Positions 53,146 to 63,283 of a DNA stretch of 64,000 nt are shown piece after piece. The DNA is from Streptosporangiaceae bacterium. GTDB lineage: Bacteria; Actinomycetota; Actinomycetes; Streptosporangiales; Streptosporangiaceae. Every line of letters begins with the position of its first letter. The first letter of the stretch is position 1. A program made the position numbers and the translations under genes. The notes beneath the pieces were generated by a model. The model made no database searches, was not told the origin of the DNA, and was given only the letters and a program-made list of their open reading frames with translations. The stretch is from the NCBI GenBank assembly GCA_019245115.1, contig JAFARZ010000220.1:1-64000 (forward strand). Direction: 5' to 3'.

Positions 53146-53933
53146 ATACTGTATACACTGCGTTTGGCGCGGGCCGCCCCGCCCTCGTGGGCTATCTCCC
53201 GGCCGGATTCCCCAGCGTCAAGGACGCCATCGAGGCCGCGACGACCATGGCCAAGTCCGGCGCCGATGTCATCGAGATCGGCCTACCGTACTCTGACCCG
53301 CTGATGGACGGCCCGGTCATCGCTGAGGCCGTGCACCGCGCGCTGACCGGCGGCATCAGGGTCAAGGACGTACTCGAAACCGTGCAGGCCGTGGCCAGCA
53401 CCGGCACGCCGACCCTGGTCATGACCTACTGGAACCCGGTCGACCAGTACGGCGTCAGGGCGTTCGCCCGGGACCTGGCCCAGGCCGGCGGGGCCGGGCT
53501 GATCACCCCCGACCTCAGCCCCGAAGAGGCCGCTCCGTGGCTCGAAGCCTCGGATGAATATCATCTCGACCGGATCTTCCTGGTCGCGCCCAGCACGACG
53601 AACGACCGGATAGCCGCGATCACCAGCCACTGCCGCGGCTTCGTCTACGCCGTCAGCCTGATGGGCATCACCGGCACCAGGACCGCGGTGAGCAGCGAGG
53701 CAGAAGGCCTGGTCGGGCGGATAAAGAGCCACACCGGCCTGCCGGTGGCCGTGGGCCTCGGGGTCAGCAACGGTCAGCAGGCAGCGGAAGTCGCGGCCTT
53801 CGCCGACGGCGTGATCGTCGGTTCGGCCTTCGTGCGCAGGCTGCTCGACGCGCCCGATGCCCAGGTCGGCATCGCCGAGGTCGGCAAGCTCACTTCCGAG
53901 CTTGCGGCGGGGGTTCACGACGATAGGCGGTAG
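53142..53933 (+). CDS. trpA: Tryptophan synthase alpha chain
   Basis: 263 residues, a TIM barrel that cleaves indole-3-glycerol phosphate and passes indole to TrpB. The catalytic residues Glu45 ([11 protein letters not shown]) and Asp56 (LMDGPVI) are present. [25 protein letters not shown] and [17 protein letters not shown] are conserved. The ATG overlaps the trpB stop by four bases (ATGA). Only ten bases separate it from the lgt homologue. Confidence 0.95.
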   Translation: MNTVYTAFGAGRPALVGYLPAGFPSVKDAIEAATTMAKSGADVIEIGLPYSDPLMDGPVIAEAVHRALTGGIRVKDVLETVQAVASTGTPTLVMTYWNPVDQYGVRAFARDLAQAGGAGLITPDLSPEEAAPWLEASDEYHLDRIFLVAPSTTNDRIAAITSHCRGFVYAVSLMGITGTRTAVSSEAEGLVGRIKSHTGLPVAVGLGVSNGQQAAEVAAFADGVIVGSAFVRRLLDAPDAQVGIAEVGKLTSELAAGVHDDRR

Positions 53934-53943
53934 TGTCCGTTAG

Positions 53944-54804
53944 GTGCCGCTTGCGTCGATCCCTGAGCCAGGCCAGGCCGCCTGGCATGCCGGGCCGCTG
54001 ACGCTGCGTGCATATGCGCTGTGCGTCATCGCGGGCATCGCGGTCGCCGTCGCCTTCACCAGCTATCGCTACCGCAAGCACGGCGGGAAGCCCGGCTTCA
54101 TCCTGGACGTGGCCGCCTGGGCGATCCCGTTCGGCCTGATCGGGGCGTTCCTGCACGCGATGCTGATGGAAACCCGGCACGACTTCGTCCACGAGCCCGA
54201 CCTGTGGCACGCCGCGACCAGCGGCGTCGCCGCGATCGGCGTCCCGGGGGCGATCGCCCTTGGTGCCCTGGGTGCGTGGATCGCCTGCCGCCGGGCCGGC
54301 ACCCCGCTAGCCCCGGTCGCGCACGCGGCCGCCCCCGGAGTGGCGTTCGGCCTGGCCATCGGCGGGCTGGCGCACTGGTGGGCGGAGGATTTCTACGGCC
54401 GTCCCGCGACGTTCTGGCTGGCCGAGCGCATCGGGCCGACGCACCGGGTGGCCGGTTTCGAGAGCAACCCCACGTTCCAGCCCGCCTTCCTGTACCAGTC
54501 GCTGTGGGACGTCGCGGTGGGACTGGCCGCGATATGGGCCGCGAAGCGCTTCGCGCTCAGTGGCGCGCGGGTGTTCATGCTGGCCGCGGCGGCCTACGCG
54601 GCGGGCGGGCTGTGGGTCGAATCGATCCGGATCGGCCCGCTGCCGCGTTTGTTCGGAATGCCCTACGGCGCCTGGGGAGACGTGGCCGTCATGGTCCTCG
54701 CCATCGCCGTCATCTACCTGACACGCCCGCGGCCGAAGAGAAGACCCCCGCGGCCGTACGGGCCACGCGAGACACGCTCGCCGGCGAATCAGGCAGTGCT
54801 GTAA
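53944..54804 (+). CDS. Lgt-like protein with altered active-site motif
   Basis: 286 residues with seven predicted helices and the general layout of prolipoprotein diacylglyceryl transferase; it also has the trpA-lgt position seen in many actinobacteria. The family signature (GR.GN....E.YG) reads IGGLAHWWAEDFYG: the Arg, Asn and Glu positions are Gly141, His144 and Asp149. The second signature normally containing GG near residue 100 is GVAAIGVPGAIALGALGA. The C-terminal Arg (WVESIRIG) remains. Known Lgt enzymes need several of these residues, so activity is doubtful or changed. A canonical Lgt may be encoded elsewhere. Confidence 0.75.
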   Translation: MPLASIPEPGQAAWHAGPLTLRAYALCVIAGIAVAVAFTSYRYRKHGGKPGFILDVAAWAIPFGLIGAFLHAMLMETRHDFVHEPDLWHAATSGVAAIGVPGAIALGALGAWIACRRAGTPLAPVAHAAAPGVAFGLAIGGLAHWWAEDFYGRPATFWLAERIGPTHRVAGFESNPTFQPAFLYQSLWDVAVGLAAIWAAKRFALSGARVFMLAAAAYAAGGLWVESIRIGPLPRLFGMPYGAWGDVAVMVLAIAVIYLTRPRPKRRPPRPYGPRETRSPANQAVL

Positions 54805-54823
54805 TATCCACGTAACAGGGCCA

Positions 54824-54865
54824 CTGTCGTCCCGACCGCAGTACTGGCAAACGAGACGACAGGAG
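54824..54865 (+). promoter_or_regulatory. Hairpin overlapping the gltB ribosome-binding site
   Basis: CTGTCGTC (54824-54831) and GACGACAG (54855-54862) can form a perfect 8-bp stem with a 23-base loop. The right arm runs into the ACAGGAG Shine-Dalgarno (54860-54865) of gltB. Formation of the hairpin would hinder ribosome binding, so it is a candidate for translational control. Confidence 0.4.
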
Positions 54866-54870
54866 CGCGT

Positions 54871-57800
54871 ATGGCGGCTGCCGGCCTTTACGACCCCTCT
54901 TTCGAGCACGACGCCTGCGGTGTCGCGTTCATCGCCGACCTGTCCGGCCGCCGCAGTCACGAGGTGGTCGATCAGGCGCTCAGAGCGCTGTGCAACCTGG
55001 AACACCGGGGGGCCAAGGGCGGCGATCCCGATACCGGTGATGGGGCCGGCATCCTGACCCAGATACCTCATGAATTTTTCAGCGCGGCGGCCGGGTTCCC
55101 GCTGCCGGAACCTGGCTCGTACGCGGTGGGTATGGCTTTCCTATCCAGCGAACGGGCGGTGGTTACCCGGGCCATCGAACGCCTCGCCGCCGACGAAGGG
55201 CTGACCGTACTCGGCTGGCGCGACGTCCCGTACGACCCTTCGGCTTGCGGGGCTGGCGCCCGCGCTGTCCAGCCCGAGCTGGTCCAGCTCTTCGTAGCCG
55301 GCGTGCGCGGAGAACGGGGGATGGAACTCGAGCGCATGTCGTTCGTGCTCAGGAAGAGAGCAGAGCATGAGGCCGGTACATATTTCGCGAGCTTGTCGTC
55401 GCGGACCCTGGTTTACAAGGGAATGCTGTCCGCGCCGCAGGTAGCCCCGTTTTTTCCGGATCTGGGCGATTCCGGGTTCGCTTCGGCGCTGGCCCTCGTG
55501 CACTCGCGGTTCTCCACCAACACGTTCCCGTCCTGGCCGCTCGCGCATCCGTACCGGTACGTGGCGCACAACGGCGAGATCAACACGATCCGCGGCAACC
55601 GCAACTGGATGCGGGCGCGCGAGGCCATGCTGGCCACCGGCGTCATCCCGGGTGACATCTCACGGCTGTTCCCGATCCTGGACGAGCACGGCAGTGACTC
55701 GGCGAGCTTCGACGAATGCCTGGAGCTGCTGCACCTGGGCGGCAGGTCGCTGCCGCACGCGGTGCTGATGATGATCCCCGAGCCGTGGGAGAACCACGCC
55801 GAGATGCCGCCCGGGCGGCGGGCGTTCTACGAGTTCCACAGCACGCTGATGGAGCCGTGGGACGGTCCGGCGCTGATCGCGTTCACGGACGGATCGGTGA
55901 TCGGGGCGGTACTCGATCGCAACGGCTTGCGGCCGGGGCGGTACTGGGTGACCCGCGACGGCCTGGTGGTGCTCGCCTCCGAGGTGGGCGTGCTGGATAT
56001 CGACCCTTCGAGTGTCGTGCGCAAGGGGAGGCTCCAGCCGGGGAAGATCTTCCTGGCCGACACCGTGTCCGGCCGGATCGTGGAGGACGAGGAGGTCAAG
56101 GCGGCGCTGGCCGCCGAGCACCCCTACGAGGCCTGGGTCCACGCCGGCCTCATCCACCTCGACGACCTCCCCGACCGCGGAGCCGGCACAGCGCCTGTGG
56201 TCTCGGACCTGGTGGCGGCACAACGGGCGCATGGGTACACCGAGGAGGAGCTGCGGGTCATCCTGGCGCCGATGGCGCGAGCCGGGGCGGAGCCGGTCGG
56301 GTCGATGGGCACCGACACGCCGGTCGCCGTGCTGTCGGACAAGCCGCGGCTGGTATTCGACTACTTCACGCAGCTTTTCGCCCAGGTGACCAACCCGCCG
56401 CTGGACGCGATCCGGGAGGAACTGGTCACCTCGCTCGGCTCGACGGTCGGCCCGGAGCAGAACCTGCTGGAGCCGGTCCCGGCGTCGTGCCGGCAGATCG
56501 CGCTTCCGTACCCGGTGATCAGCGACCACGACCTGGCCAAGATCGTCCACATCAACGACGACGGCAACCTTCCCGGCCTGGCCTCGCACGTCGTGGACGG
56601 GCGGTACGACGCCAGCGGCGGCGGGGACGCGCTGCGGTCGCGGCTCGCCGAGATCTGCGCCGAAGTCTCCGAGGCGATCGTAGGCGGCGCCCGCCTGATC
56701 GTGCTCTCGGACCGGATGCGCACCTCGGATCCCGCGCTCACGCCGATTCCGTCGCTGCTGCTCACCGGGGCGGTGCACCATCACCTGATCCGGTGGAAGT
56801 CGCGGACGCGGGCTGGGCTCGTCGTCGAGGCCGGGGACGTGCGCGAGTGCCACCACGTGGCGCTGCTGGTCGGGTACGGCGCGGCGGCGGTCAACCCGTA
56901 CCTGGCCATCGAGTCGGTCCGCGACCTGGTCCGGCGCGGCGTGGTGACCGGAGTCAACGAATGGAAGGCAGAGGAGCACCTGCTCAAGGCGCTCAACAAG
57001 GGCCTGCTGAAGATCATGTCCAAGATGGGCGTGTCGACGGTGGCGTCCTACACCGGCGCGCAGATCTTCGAGGCGATCGGCCTGGGCGAGGAAGTGATCT
57101 CGGCTTGCTTCGCCGGCACCACGTCGCGGCTCGGCGGCGTCGGGTTCGACGTCCTGGCCGGGGAGATCGCCCGTCGCGCCTTGCCTCGGGGCGAGGCCGG
57201 CCTGGCCCACCGGCGCCTGGTCACCGGCGGGGAGTACCAGTGGCGCCGCGAGGGCGAGCCGCACCTGTTCAGTCCCGAGACGGTGTTCAAGCTCCAGCAC
57301 GCGACCCGCAGCCGCCGGTACGAGATCTTCAAGGAGTACACGTCGCTGGTCGACGACCAGGCCCAGCGGCTGATGACGCTGCGCGGGCTGATGCGGATCA
57401 GGCCGTCGGCGGCCCCGGTCGATATCGGCGACGTCGAGCCGGTGTCGTCGATCGTGAAGCGGTTCGCCACCGGCGCGATGTCCTACGGGTCGATCTCCGC
57501 TGAGGCGCACGAGACGCTGGCGATCGCGATGAACCGGCTGGGCGGCCGGTCGAACACCGGCGAGGGCGGCGAGGACCCGGACCGGTTCAGCCCGGACCCC
57601 AACGGCGACCTGCGGCGGTCCGCGGTCAAGCAGGTGGCCAGCGGGCGGTTCGGCGTCACCAGCGAGTACCTGGTCAACGCCGACGACCTCCAGATAAAGA
57701 TGGCGCAGGGCGCCAAACCGGGGGAGGGCGGCCAGCTCCCCGGCCACAAGGTGTACCCGTGGATCGCGAAGACCCGGTACTCGACGCCAGGTGTGGGGCT

Positions 57801-59373
57801 GATCTCGCCGCCGCCGCACCACGACATCTACTCGATCGAGGATCTGGCCCAGCTCATCCACGACCTGAAGAACTCCAACCCCGCCGCGCGGGTGCACGTC
57901 AAGCTCGTGGCCGAGGTGGGGGTCGGCACGGTGGCGGCCGGGGTGTCCAAGGCGCACGCCGACGTGGTGCTGATCAGCGGTCACGATGGCGGCACCGGCG
58001 CCGCCCCGCTGACCTCGATCAAGCACGCCGGGTCGCCGTGGGAGCTCGGGCTGGCCGAGACCCAGCAGACCCTGCTGCGGAACAAGCTCAGGGACCGGAT
58101 CGTGGTGCAGGTCGACGGGCAGCTCAAGACCGGGCGTGACGTGATCATCGCCGCCCTGCTCGGCGCGGAGGAGTTCGGTTTCGCGAGCGCTCCGCTGGTC
58201 GTGTCCGGCTGCGTGATGATGCGGGTCTGTCACCTGGACACCTGCCCGGTCGGCGTGGCCACCCAGAACCCGGAACTCCGCCGGCGGTTCACCGGGAAGC
58301 CCGAGTTCGTCGTGAACTTCTTCGAGTTCGTCGCCGAGGAGGTGCGGGAGTACCTGGCCATGCTCGGCGCCTGCTCGCTGAAGGAGATCATCGGGCGGGT
58401 GGACCTGCTCGACGCGGTCGACGCGGTCGCCCACTGGAAGGCGGCGGGCCTGGATCTTTCCCCGATGCTGGCGGACGTGGGTATGGCCGGGCCGCGGTAC
58501 TGCGTCACCGCGCAGGACCATGGGCTGGCCCGGGCCCTCGACCAGACGCTGATCCAGCTCTGCGAGGGCGCGGTGGAGGAAGGCCGGCCGGTCTCGCTGG
58601 ACCTGCCGATCCGGAACGTGAACCGGACGGTCGGCACCATGCTCGGCTACGAGGTCACGCGTCGCTGGGGCGGCGAAGGGCTGCCCGACGGCACGATCGA
58701 TGTCTCGTTCACCGGGTCGGCCGGGCAGTCATTCGGTGCCTTCGTGCCGAAGGGCATTACGCTGCGGCTTTCTGGTGACGCCAACGACTACCTGGGGAAG
58801 GGCCTGTCCGGTGGCCGGCTGGTGGTGCGGCCCGATCCGGCCGCGCCGTTCGCGGCCGAGAAACAGGTCATCGCCGGGAACGTGATCGGATACGGCGCGA
58901 CCTCCGGTGAGATCTTCCTGTCCGGCGTGGTCGGGGAGCGGTTCTGCGTGCGGAACTCCGGCGCCCTGGCGGTGGCCGAGGGCGTCGGTGACCACGGCTG
59001 CGAGTACATGACCGGCGGCCGTGTCGTGGTCCTCGGGCCGGTCGGGCGGAACTTCGCGGCCGGCATGTCCGGCGGCATCGCCTACGTGCTCGACCTGCCC
59101 GTCCAGCGGGTCAACGCCGAGATGGTGGACCTCGACCCGGTGGAGTCGGGCTCCGACGACGCCGAGTTCCTCCGCGAGGTGATCGAGCGGCACTGCGAGC
59201 AGACCGGATCGGCGGTAGCCGCCCGGCTGCTGAAGGAATGGGACGACGCGATACTGGGCCGCTTCACCAAGATCATGCCCAAGGACTACAAACGCGTCCT
59301 GGCAGCCGCCTCGGCGGCGCAGCGCGACGGCCGCGACATAGACGAGGCCGTAATGGCCGCCGCGCATGGCTGA
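54871..59373 (+). CDS. gltB: Glutamate synthase large (alpha) subunit
   Basis: 1500 residues, the standard length. The Ntn amidotransferase domain begins at Cys16 (EHDACGVAF) after a 15-residue propeptide, with [29 protein letters not shown]. The central domain and the FMN synthase domain follow ([25 protein letters not shown]-like stretch, [19 protein letters not shown]). The 3Fe-4S Cys residues are 1114, 1120 and 1125 ([12 protein letters not shown]). A C-terminal beta-helix ends the protein. It makes two glutamates from glutamine and 2-oxoglutarate with GltD. The ATG at 54871 follows ACAGGAG. Confidence 0.97.
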   Translation: MAAAGLYDPSFEHDACGVAFIADLSGRRSHEVVDQALRALCNLEHRGAKGGDPDTGDGAGILTQIPHEFFSAAAGFPLPEPGSYAVGMAFLSSERAVVTRAIERLAADEGLTVLGWRDVPYDPSACGAGARAVQPELVQLFVAGVRGERGMELERMSFVLRKRAEHEAGTYFASLSSRTLVYKGMLSAPQVAPFFPDLGDSGFASALALVHSRFSTNTFPSWPLAHPYRYVAHNGEINTIRGNRNWMRAREAMLATGVIPGDISRLFPILDEHGSDSASFDECLELLHLGGRSLPHAVLMMIPEPWENHAEMPPGRRAFYEFHSTLMEPWDGPALIAFTDGSVIGAVLDRNGLRPGRYWVTRDGLVVLASEVGVLDIDPSSVVRKGRLQPGKIFLADTVSGRIVEDEEVKAALAAEHPYEAWVHAGLIHLDDLPDRGAGTAPVVSDLVAAQRAHGYTEEELRVILAPMARAGAEPVGSMGTDTPVAVLSDKPRLVFDYFTQLFAQVTNPPLDAIREELVTSLGSTVGPEQNLLEPVPASCRQIALPYPVISDHDLAKIVHINDDGNLPGLASHVVDGRYDASGGGDALRSRLAEICAEVSEAIVGGARLIVLSDRMRTSDPALTPIPSLLLTGAVHHHLIRWKSRTRAGLVVEAGDVRECHHVALLVGYGAAAVNPYLAIESVRDLVRRGVVTGVNEWKAEEHLLKALNKGLLKIMSKMGVSTVASYTGAQIFEAIGLGEEVISACFAGTTSRLGGVGFDVLAGEIARRALPRGEAGLAHRRLVTGGEYQWRREGEPHLFSPETVFKLQHATRSRRYEIFKEYTSLVDDQAQRLMTLRGLMRIRPSAAPVDIGDVEPVSSIVKRFATGAMSYGSISAEAHETLAIAMNRLGGRSNTGEGGEDPDRFSPDPNGDLRRSAVKQVASGRFGVTSEYLVNADDLQIKMAQGAKPGEGGQLPGHKVYPWIAKTRYSTPGVGLISPPPHHDIYSIEDLAQLIHDLKNSNPAARVHVKLVAEVGVGTVAAGVSKAHADVVLISGHDGGTGAAPLTSIKHAGSPWELGLAETQQTLLRNKLRDRIVVQVDGQLKTGRDVIIAALLGAEEFGFASAPLVVSGCVMMRVCHLDTCPVGVATQNPELRRRFTGKPEFVVNFFEFVAEEVREYLAMLGACSLKEIIGRVDLLDAVDAVAHWKAAGLDLSPMLADVGMAGPRYCVTAQDHGLARALDQTLIQLCEGAVEEGRPVSLDLPIRNVNRTVGTMLGYEVTRRWGGEGLPDGTIDVSFTGSAGQSFGAFVPKGITLRLSGDANDYLGKGLSGGRLVVRPDPAAPFAAEKQVIAGNVIGYGATSGEIFLSGVVGERFCVRNSGALAVAEGVGDHGCEYMTGGRVVVLGPVGRNFAAGMSGGIAYVLDLPVQRVNAEMVDLDPVESGSDDAEFLREVIERHCEQTGSAVAARLLKEWDDAILGRFTKIMPKDYKRVLAAASAAQRDGRDIDEAVMAAAHG

Positions 59374-59386
59374 CGGGAGTACTGAG

Positions 59387-60814
59387 ATGGCTGATCCGAA
59401 GGGTTTTATGACCACGCCTCGGCAGACGCCGGCCCGGCGCCCGGTGGATCTGCGGCTGCTTGACTGGCGTGAGGTGTACGAGCCATTCCCGGCCGCCGCG
59501 CTGGAGCGCCAGGCGGGCCGCTGCATGGACTGCGGTATCCCGTTCTGCCACAACGGATGCCCGCTCGGCAACCTGATCCCGGAGTGGAACGATCTTGTCT
59601 GGCGCGGCGATTGGGAGCAAGCGGCGGACCGGTTGCACGCGACCAACAACTTTCCCGAGTTCACCGGGCGGCTTTGCCCAGCGCCGTGCGAAGCCGCCTG
59701 TGTGCTCGGGATCAATGCTGATCCGGTGACGATCAAGCAGGTCGAAGTGGAGATCATCGACCGGGCCTTCGCCTCCGGCTGGGTGGCGCCCCGGGTTCCG
59801 GCCGGGCGGTCCGGTAAGTCTGTCGCGGTCATCGGCTCCGGCCCGGCCGGGCTGGCGGCGGCGCAGCAGCTGACCCGGGCCGGGCACGCGGTGACGGTGT
59901 ACGAGCGCGACGACGAGCCTGGCGGCCTGCTGCGGTACGGCATTCCGGAATTCAAGCTGGAAAAGCGGCACGTGGACCGGCGGCTTGACCAGATGCGGGC
60001 CGAGGGCACCGCGTTCGAGTGCGGCGTGGACGTGGGCGTCGATCTTTCCGTACCGGAGTTGCGGGACCAGTTCGACGCGGTGGTGCTGTGCGGGGGAGCG
60101 CGGGTGCCACGTGACCTGCCCGTGCCCGGCCGGTCACTGGCCGGGATCCACCAGGCCATGGAGTACCTGCCGCTGGCCAACCGGTCGTATGCCGATTCCC
60201 CGGTCAACGCCCGCGGCAAGCACGTGGTGATCATCGGCGGCGGCGACACGGGCGCGGACTGCCTGGGGACCGCCCACCGGCAGGGCCCGCTGTCGGTGAC
60301 CCAGCTGGAGATCCTGCCCCGGCCGCTCGCGACACGGCCGGAGAACCAGCCGTGGCCGACCTACCCGATGATCTTCCGGGTGTCGAGTGCTCACGAGGAA
60401 GGCGGGGCGCGCGAGTACGCGGTGACGACGCTGGAATTCCTCGGAGATCCGGAAGGCCGCGTGCGCGCCTTGCGCCTGGCCGACGCCGAGCAGTTCCAGC
60501 CGGTGCCGGGGACGGAACGCGAGATCCCCGCCGACCTGGTCCTGCTGGCGATGGGCTTCACCGGCGCGGAGCGTCCGGGACTGCTCGACGGCCTGGGCGT
60601 GGAGTTCGACGCCCGCGGCAACGTCGCCAGGGACACGGCGTACCAGACGTCGGTGCCGGGCGTGTTCGCGGCCGGGGACATGGGCCGCGGCCAGTCGCTG
60701 ATCGTCTGGGCCATCGCCGAAGGGCGCAGTGCGGCCGCCGCCGTGGACAAGTTCCTGAATGGCGCGAACGAGCTCCCAGCGCCGATAGCGCCCACCGCAC
60801 GCCCCCTCACGTAA
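59387..60814 (+). CDS. gltD: Glutamate synthase small (beta) subunit
   Basis: 475 residues, NADPH-oxidising flavoprotein partner of GltB. The N-terminal Cys-rich region (CMDCGIPFCHNGCPLGNLIPEWND, CPAPCEAACVLG) binds the 4Fe-4S clusters. Dinucleotide folds are VAVIGSGPAGLAAAQQL (FAD) and VVIIGGGDTGADCLG (NADPH), and VFAAGDMGRGQSLIVWAI closes the FAD domain. ATG 59387 lies seven bases after GGGAG; ATG 59366 overlaps the gltB end and is less likely. The two genes form an operon. Confidence 0.95.
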   Translation: MADPKGFMTTPRQTPARRPVDLRLLDWREVYEPFPAAALERQAGRCMDCGIPFCHNGCPLGNLIPEWNDLVWRGDWEQAADRLHATNNFPEFTGRLCPAPCEAACVLGINADPVTIKQVEVEIIDRAFASGWVAPRVPAGRSGKSVAVIGSGPAGLAAAQQLTRAGHAVTVYERDDEPGGLLRYGIPEFKLEKRHVDRRLDQMRAEGTAFECGVDVGVDLSVPELRDQFDAVVLCGGARVPRDLPVPGRSLAGIHQAMEYLPLANRSYADSPVNARGKHVVIIGGGDTGADCLGTAHRQGPLSVTQLEILPRPLATRPENQPWPTYPMIFRVSSAHEEGGAREYAVTTLEFLGDPEGRVRALRLADAEQFQPVPGTEREIPADLVLLAMGFTGAERPGLLDGLGVEFDARGNVARDTAYQTSVPGVFAAGDMGRGQSLIVWAIAEGRSAAAAVDKFLNGANELPAPIAPTARPLT

Positions 60815-60890
60815 TTGTGTAGATGTGCCGGCGCCCAGGCCCCGACCATTCGCTCTAACTATCTGGTATTAACTAGTCCAGAAGCACCGA

Positions 60891-62339
60891 ATGTCGGGGC
60901 GGCAAGCGGTCGGGAGCATGCGTGGCGGGTCGGGGATGAGCGAGCGAACGCGAGCTGCCGCGGCGGGAAACACAGCGACGGTAGCCCGGACTGAGACGTC
61001 CGTGCCCCGTGCGGTACTGCGTTCGAGGTCACGAGCCGAGCGGAGCACGCCTGACAAGCTGCGGGTGCTGCTCGCGCTGCTCATCGCACTCAGCCTGGCG
61101 TGGGGCGTGGTCGCGGCGCTGACCGCGGACCAGCACGCTTCGGCGGCCTCGGATGTGGTGGCGGTCAGCGAGCCGCTCAGCCTGGACGCGGAACAGATCT
61201 ATCAGAGCCTGTCCGACGCGGACGCCACCGCGGCCAGCGCCTTCCTGTCCGGCGGGCTGGAGCCCGCGTCGCTCCGGCAGCGTTACGACGCGGACATCTC
61301 CGCGGCCGCCGTCCGGATCGAGGCGGCGAGCGCGATGGAGGGCGCCTCGGCGGCCCGCACCAAGCTGCCGGGCCACCTGAGCAGCCAGACCTCGGCCGCC
61401 GCTACCTCGACCGGCGACGACCTGGCCACTCTGTCCGCCGATCTGACCGTCTACAACGGCGAGGTCCAGACGGCCCGGGCCGACAACCGCCTCGGCCTTC
61501 CGGTCGGCGCGGCGTACCTGCGCGAGGCGTCCGGCCTGCTCCGAAAGTCGATGCTGTTCGCCGCCAGCGACATCTACACGAACGAGAACAGCCTGCTGAC
61601 GTCGGCCAGCGCGCAGGCTACCGGCCTGCCGTTGATGATTGTCGCGATCCTCCTGGGCCTGGGGATCTGCTACGTGCTCATCCGCACCTCCCGCTGGCTC
61701 ACCCGTCGTACCCACCGGGTGGTCAACGGCGGACTGCTGCTCGCCCTGGTGGTCGCGGTCGTCTCGGTGGTGTGGCTGGCCGGCGCGTTCGTCATCGGGC
61801 GGGGAGAGCTGCTGCACGCTCAGCAATACGGATCCGGGCCGGCCGGGGCGGCCGCCCGGGCTGACGTGGCCGCGCTGCAGGCGCACGCGGACGAGAGCCT
61901 CACGCTGATCGACAACAGCGGAGACGATCAGTACCAGGGTGACTTCGTGAACCAGCAGAAGCAGCTCGGCCCCGGCCCTAGCACCCTGCTGACCAAGGCG
62001 GTCGCGGCGCCCGGGCCCAGCGGCGCACTGGTCTCGGCCGCCGTAACGGACGCCCAGCAGTGGTACCGAGCGCACGCGGCGCTGCGCGCCCAGGACAACG
62101 CCGGCGATCACGCCGGTGCGGTGAACGCGGCGCTCACCGGGCAGCCGGCTGATCAGTTCACCCAGCTGTCCACCGCGCTCAGCAACGCGATCACCGCCGA
62201 CCAGAACGCCTTCGCGTCCAATGCCCGCAGCGGCCAGGACGCGTTCACCGGCCTGGCCATCGGCATGATAGTGGCCGCCCTGGTGATGGCGGCCGCATGC
62301 GCCTGGGGCCTGACCCGCCGGCTCGCGGAGTACCGATGA
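60891..62339 (+). CDS. glnX: GlnX-like membrane protein
   Basis: 482 residues. A helix near residue 65 (VLLALLIALSLAWGVVAAL), a large outer helical domain, paired helices (GLPLMIVAILLGLGICYVL; LLLALVVAVVSVVWLAGAFVIG), a second outer helical domain and a final helix. The layout matches GlnX of mycobacteria, which works with GlnH and PknG in sensing amino acids. It is followed by glnH with an ATGA overlap. The first residues (SERTRAAAAGNTA) are coded by a fragment resembling the dispersed repeat at 60936-60975. ATG 60891 has a -10-like TATTAA nearby and might be leaderless; ATG 60936 is the alternative start. Confidence 0.8.
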   Translation: MSGRQAVGSMRGGSGMSERTRAAAAGNTATVARTETSVPRAVLRSRSRAERSTPDKLRVLLALLIALSLAWGVVAALTADQHASAASDVVAVSEPLSLDAEQIYQSLSDADATAASAFLSGGLEPASLRQRYDADISAAAVRIEAASAMEGASAARTKLPGHLSSQTSAAATSTGDDLATLSADLTVYNGEVQTARADNRLGLPVGAAYLREASGLLRKSMLFAASDIYTNENSLLTSASAQATGLPLMIVAILLGLGICYVLIRTSRWLTRRTHRVVNGGLLLALVVAVVSVVWLAGAFVIGRGELLHAQQYGSGPAGAAARADVAALQAHADESLTLIDNSGDDQYQGDFVNQQKQLGPGPSTLLTKAVAAPGPSGALVSAAVTDAQQWYRAHAALRAQDNAGDHAGAVNAALTGQPADQFTQLSTALSNAITADQNAFASNARSGQDAFTGLAIGMIVAALVMAAACAWGLTRRLAEYR

Positions 62340-63280
62340 TCATCAGAAAGCACCTGGTCCAGGTCGGCGTAACCGTCTTCGCGGCGGTCGCGGTCGTGCT
62401 AGGCACCGCCGCCGCGGACGCCGCGACTGCCGGACCGGCCAGACCGTCCGGGGCGCATTTGGCGCCATCGGTCCGCTCGGCGCCCGCCTGCAACCCGGAC
62501 GCCAGCAGCATCCGCCCCTCCGGCCCGCCGCGGGTCACATCCGGCTCCTTCATGGCGACGATCAAGGCGCGCGGCTATCTCATCGCCGGGGTGGACCAGA
62601 GCACCTATCACTTCGGCTTCCTCAACCCGCTGGACAACCAGATCGAGGGCTTCGACATCGACATGGTCCGGGCAGTGGCTGACGCCATCTTCGGCAACAC
62701 GAACCCAGGCAATGTGCACTTCAAGGCGATCTCGGACCAGGATCGGATACAAGACGTGCAGAACGGCACGGTGGACATCGTCGCGCACACGATGACGATC
62801 ACCTGCGATCGCCTCCAGAAACTCGATTTCTCCAGCGTGTACTTTGACGCCGGCCAGCGGGTCCTGGTGCAGAAGAACTCCGGAATCAGCGGCCTCGCCG
62901 CCCTCAAGGGGCAGCGGGTATGCGCTACCAGCGGATCCGACTCGCCGGCCGCCATCGCCAAGGCGGGGGCGGTTCCGGTCGAAGTTACGTACTGGACCGA
63001 CTGCCTGGTCCTGCTCCAGCAGGGGGACGTTCAGGCGATCTCCACCGATGACTCGATCCTGGACGGGCTAGCGGCGCAGGATCCGTTCACCGAGATGGTC
63101 GGTGACCGCCTCACCCACGAGCCCTACGGCCTGGCGATCGCCAAGCAGCATCCGGAATTCGTGCAGTTCGTGAACGCGGTGCTGGAGCAGCTCCGCGCCG
63201 ACGGCCAGTGGGCGGACAGCTACCGGCGCTGGATCGGCTCGGACGTTCCTCCCCCGCCTGCCGCCCAGTACGGAAGCTGA
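62336..63280 (+). CDS. glnH: GlnH-like amino acid-binding protein
   Basis: 314 residues of the type II solute-binding fold, as in glutamine/glutamate receptors: IKARGYLIAGVDQSTYHFGFLNPLDNQIEGFDIDMVRAVADAI, DIVAHTMTITCDRLQKLDFSSVYF, and LKGQRVCATSGSDS. The N-terminus has a signal helix (LVQVGVTVFAAVAVVLGTAAADA) but no Cys at a lipobox position; the only early Cys is near residue 52. Mycobacterial GlnH is a lipoprotein, so attachment here may differ. It overlaps the glnX stop (ATGA). It probably binds aspartate or glutamate and signals to PknG. Confidence 0.87.
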   Translation: MIIRKHLVQVGVTVFAAVAVVLGTAAADAATAGPARPSGAHLAPSVRSAPACNPDASSIRPSGPPRVTSGSFMATIKARGYLIAGVDQSTYHFGFLNPLDNQIEGFDIDMVRAVADAIFGNTNPGNVHFKAISDQDRIQDVQNGTVDIVAHTMTITCDRLQKLDFSSVYFDAGQRVLVQKNSGISGLAALKGQRVCATSGSDSPAAIAKAGAVPVEVTYWTDCLVLLQQGDVQAISTDDSILDGLAAQDPFTEMVGDRLTHEPYGLAIAKQHPEFVQFVNAVLEQLRADGQWADSYRRWIGSDVPPPPAAQYGS

Positions 63281-63283
63281 CCG

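Noticed and set aside
55660-58521. 953-codon ORF antisense to gltB.
   Set aside because: Rich in His, Arg, Asp and Gln with no domain; a typical antisense shadow of a highly GC-biased gene.
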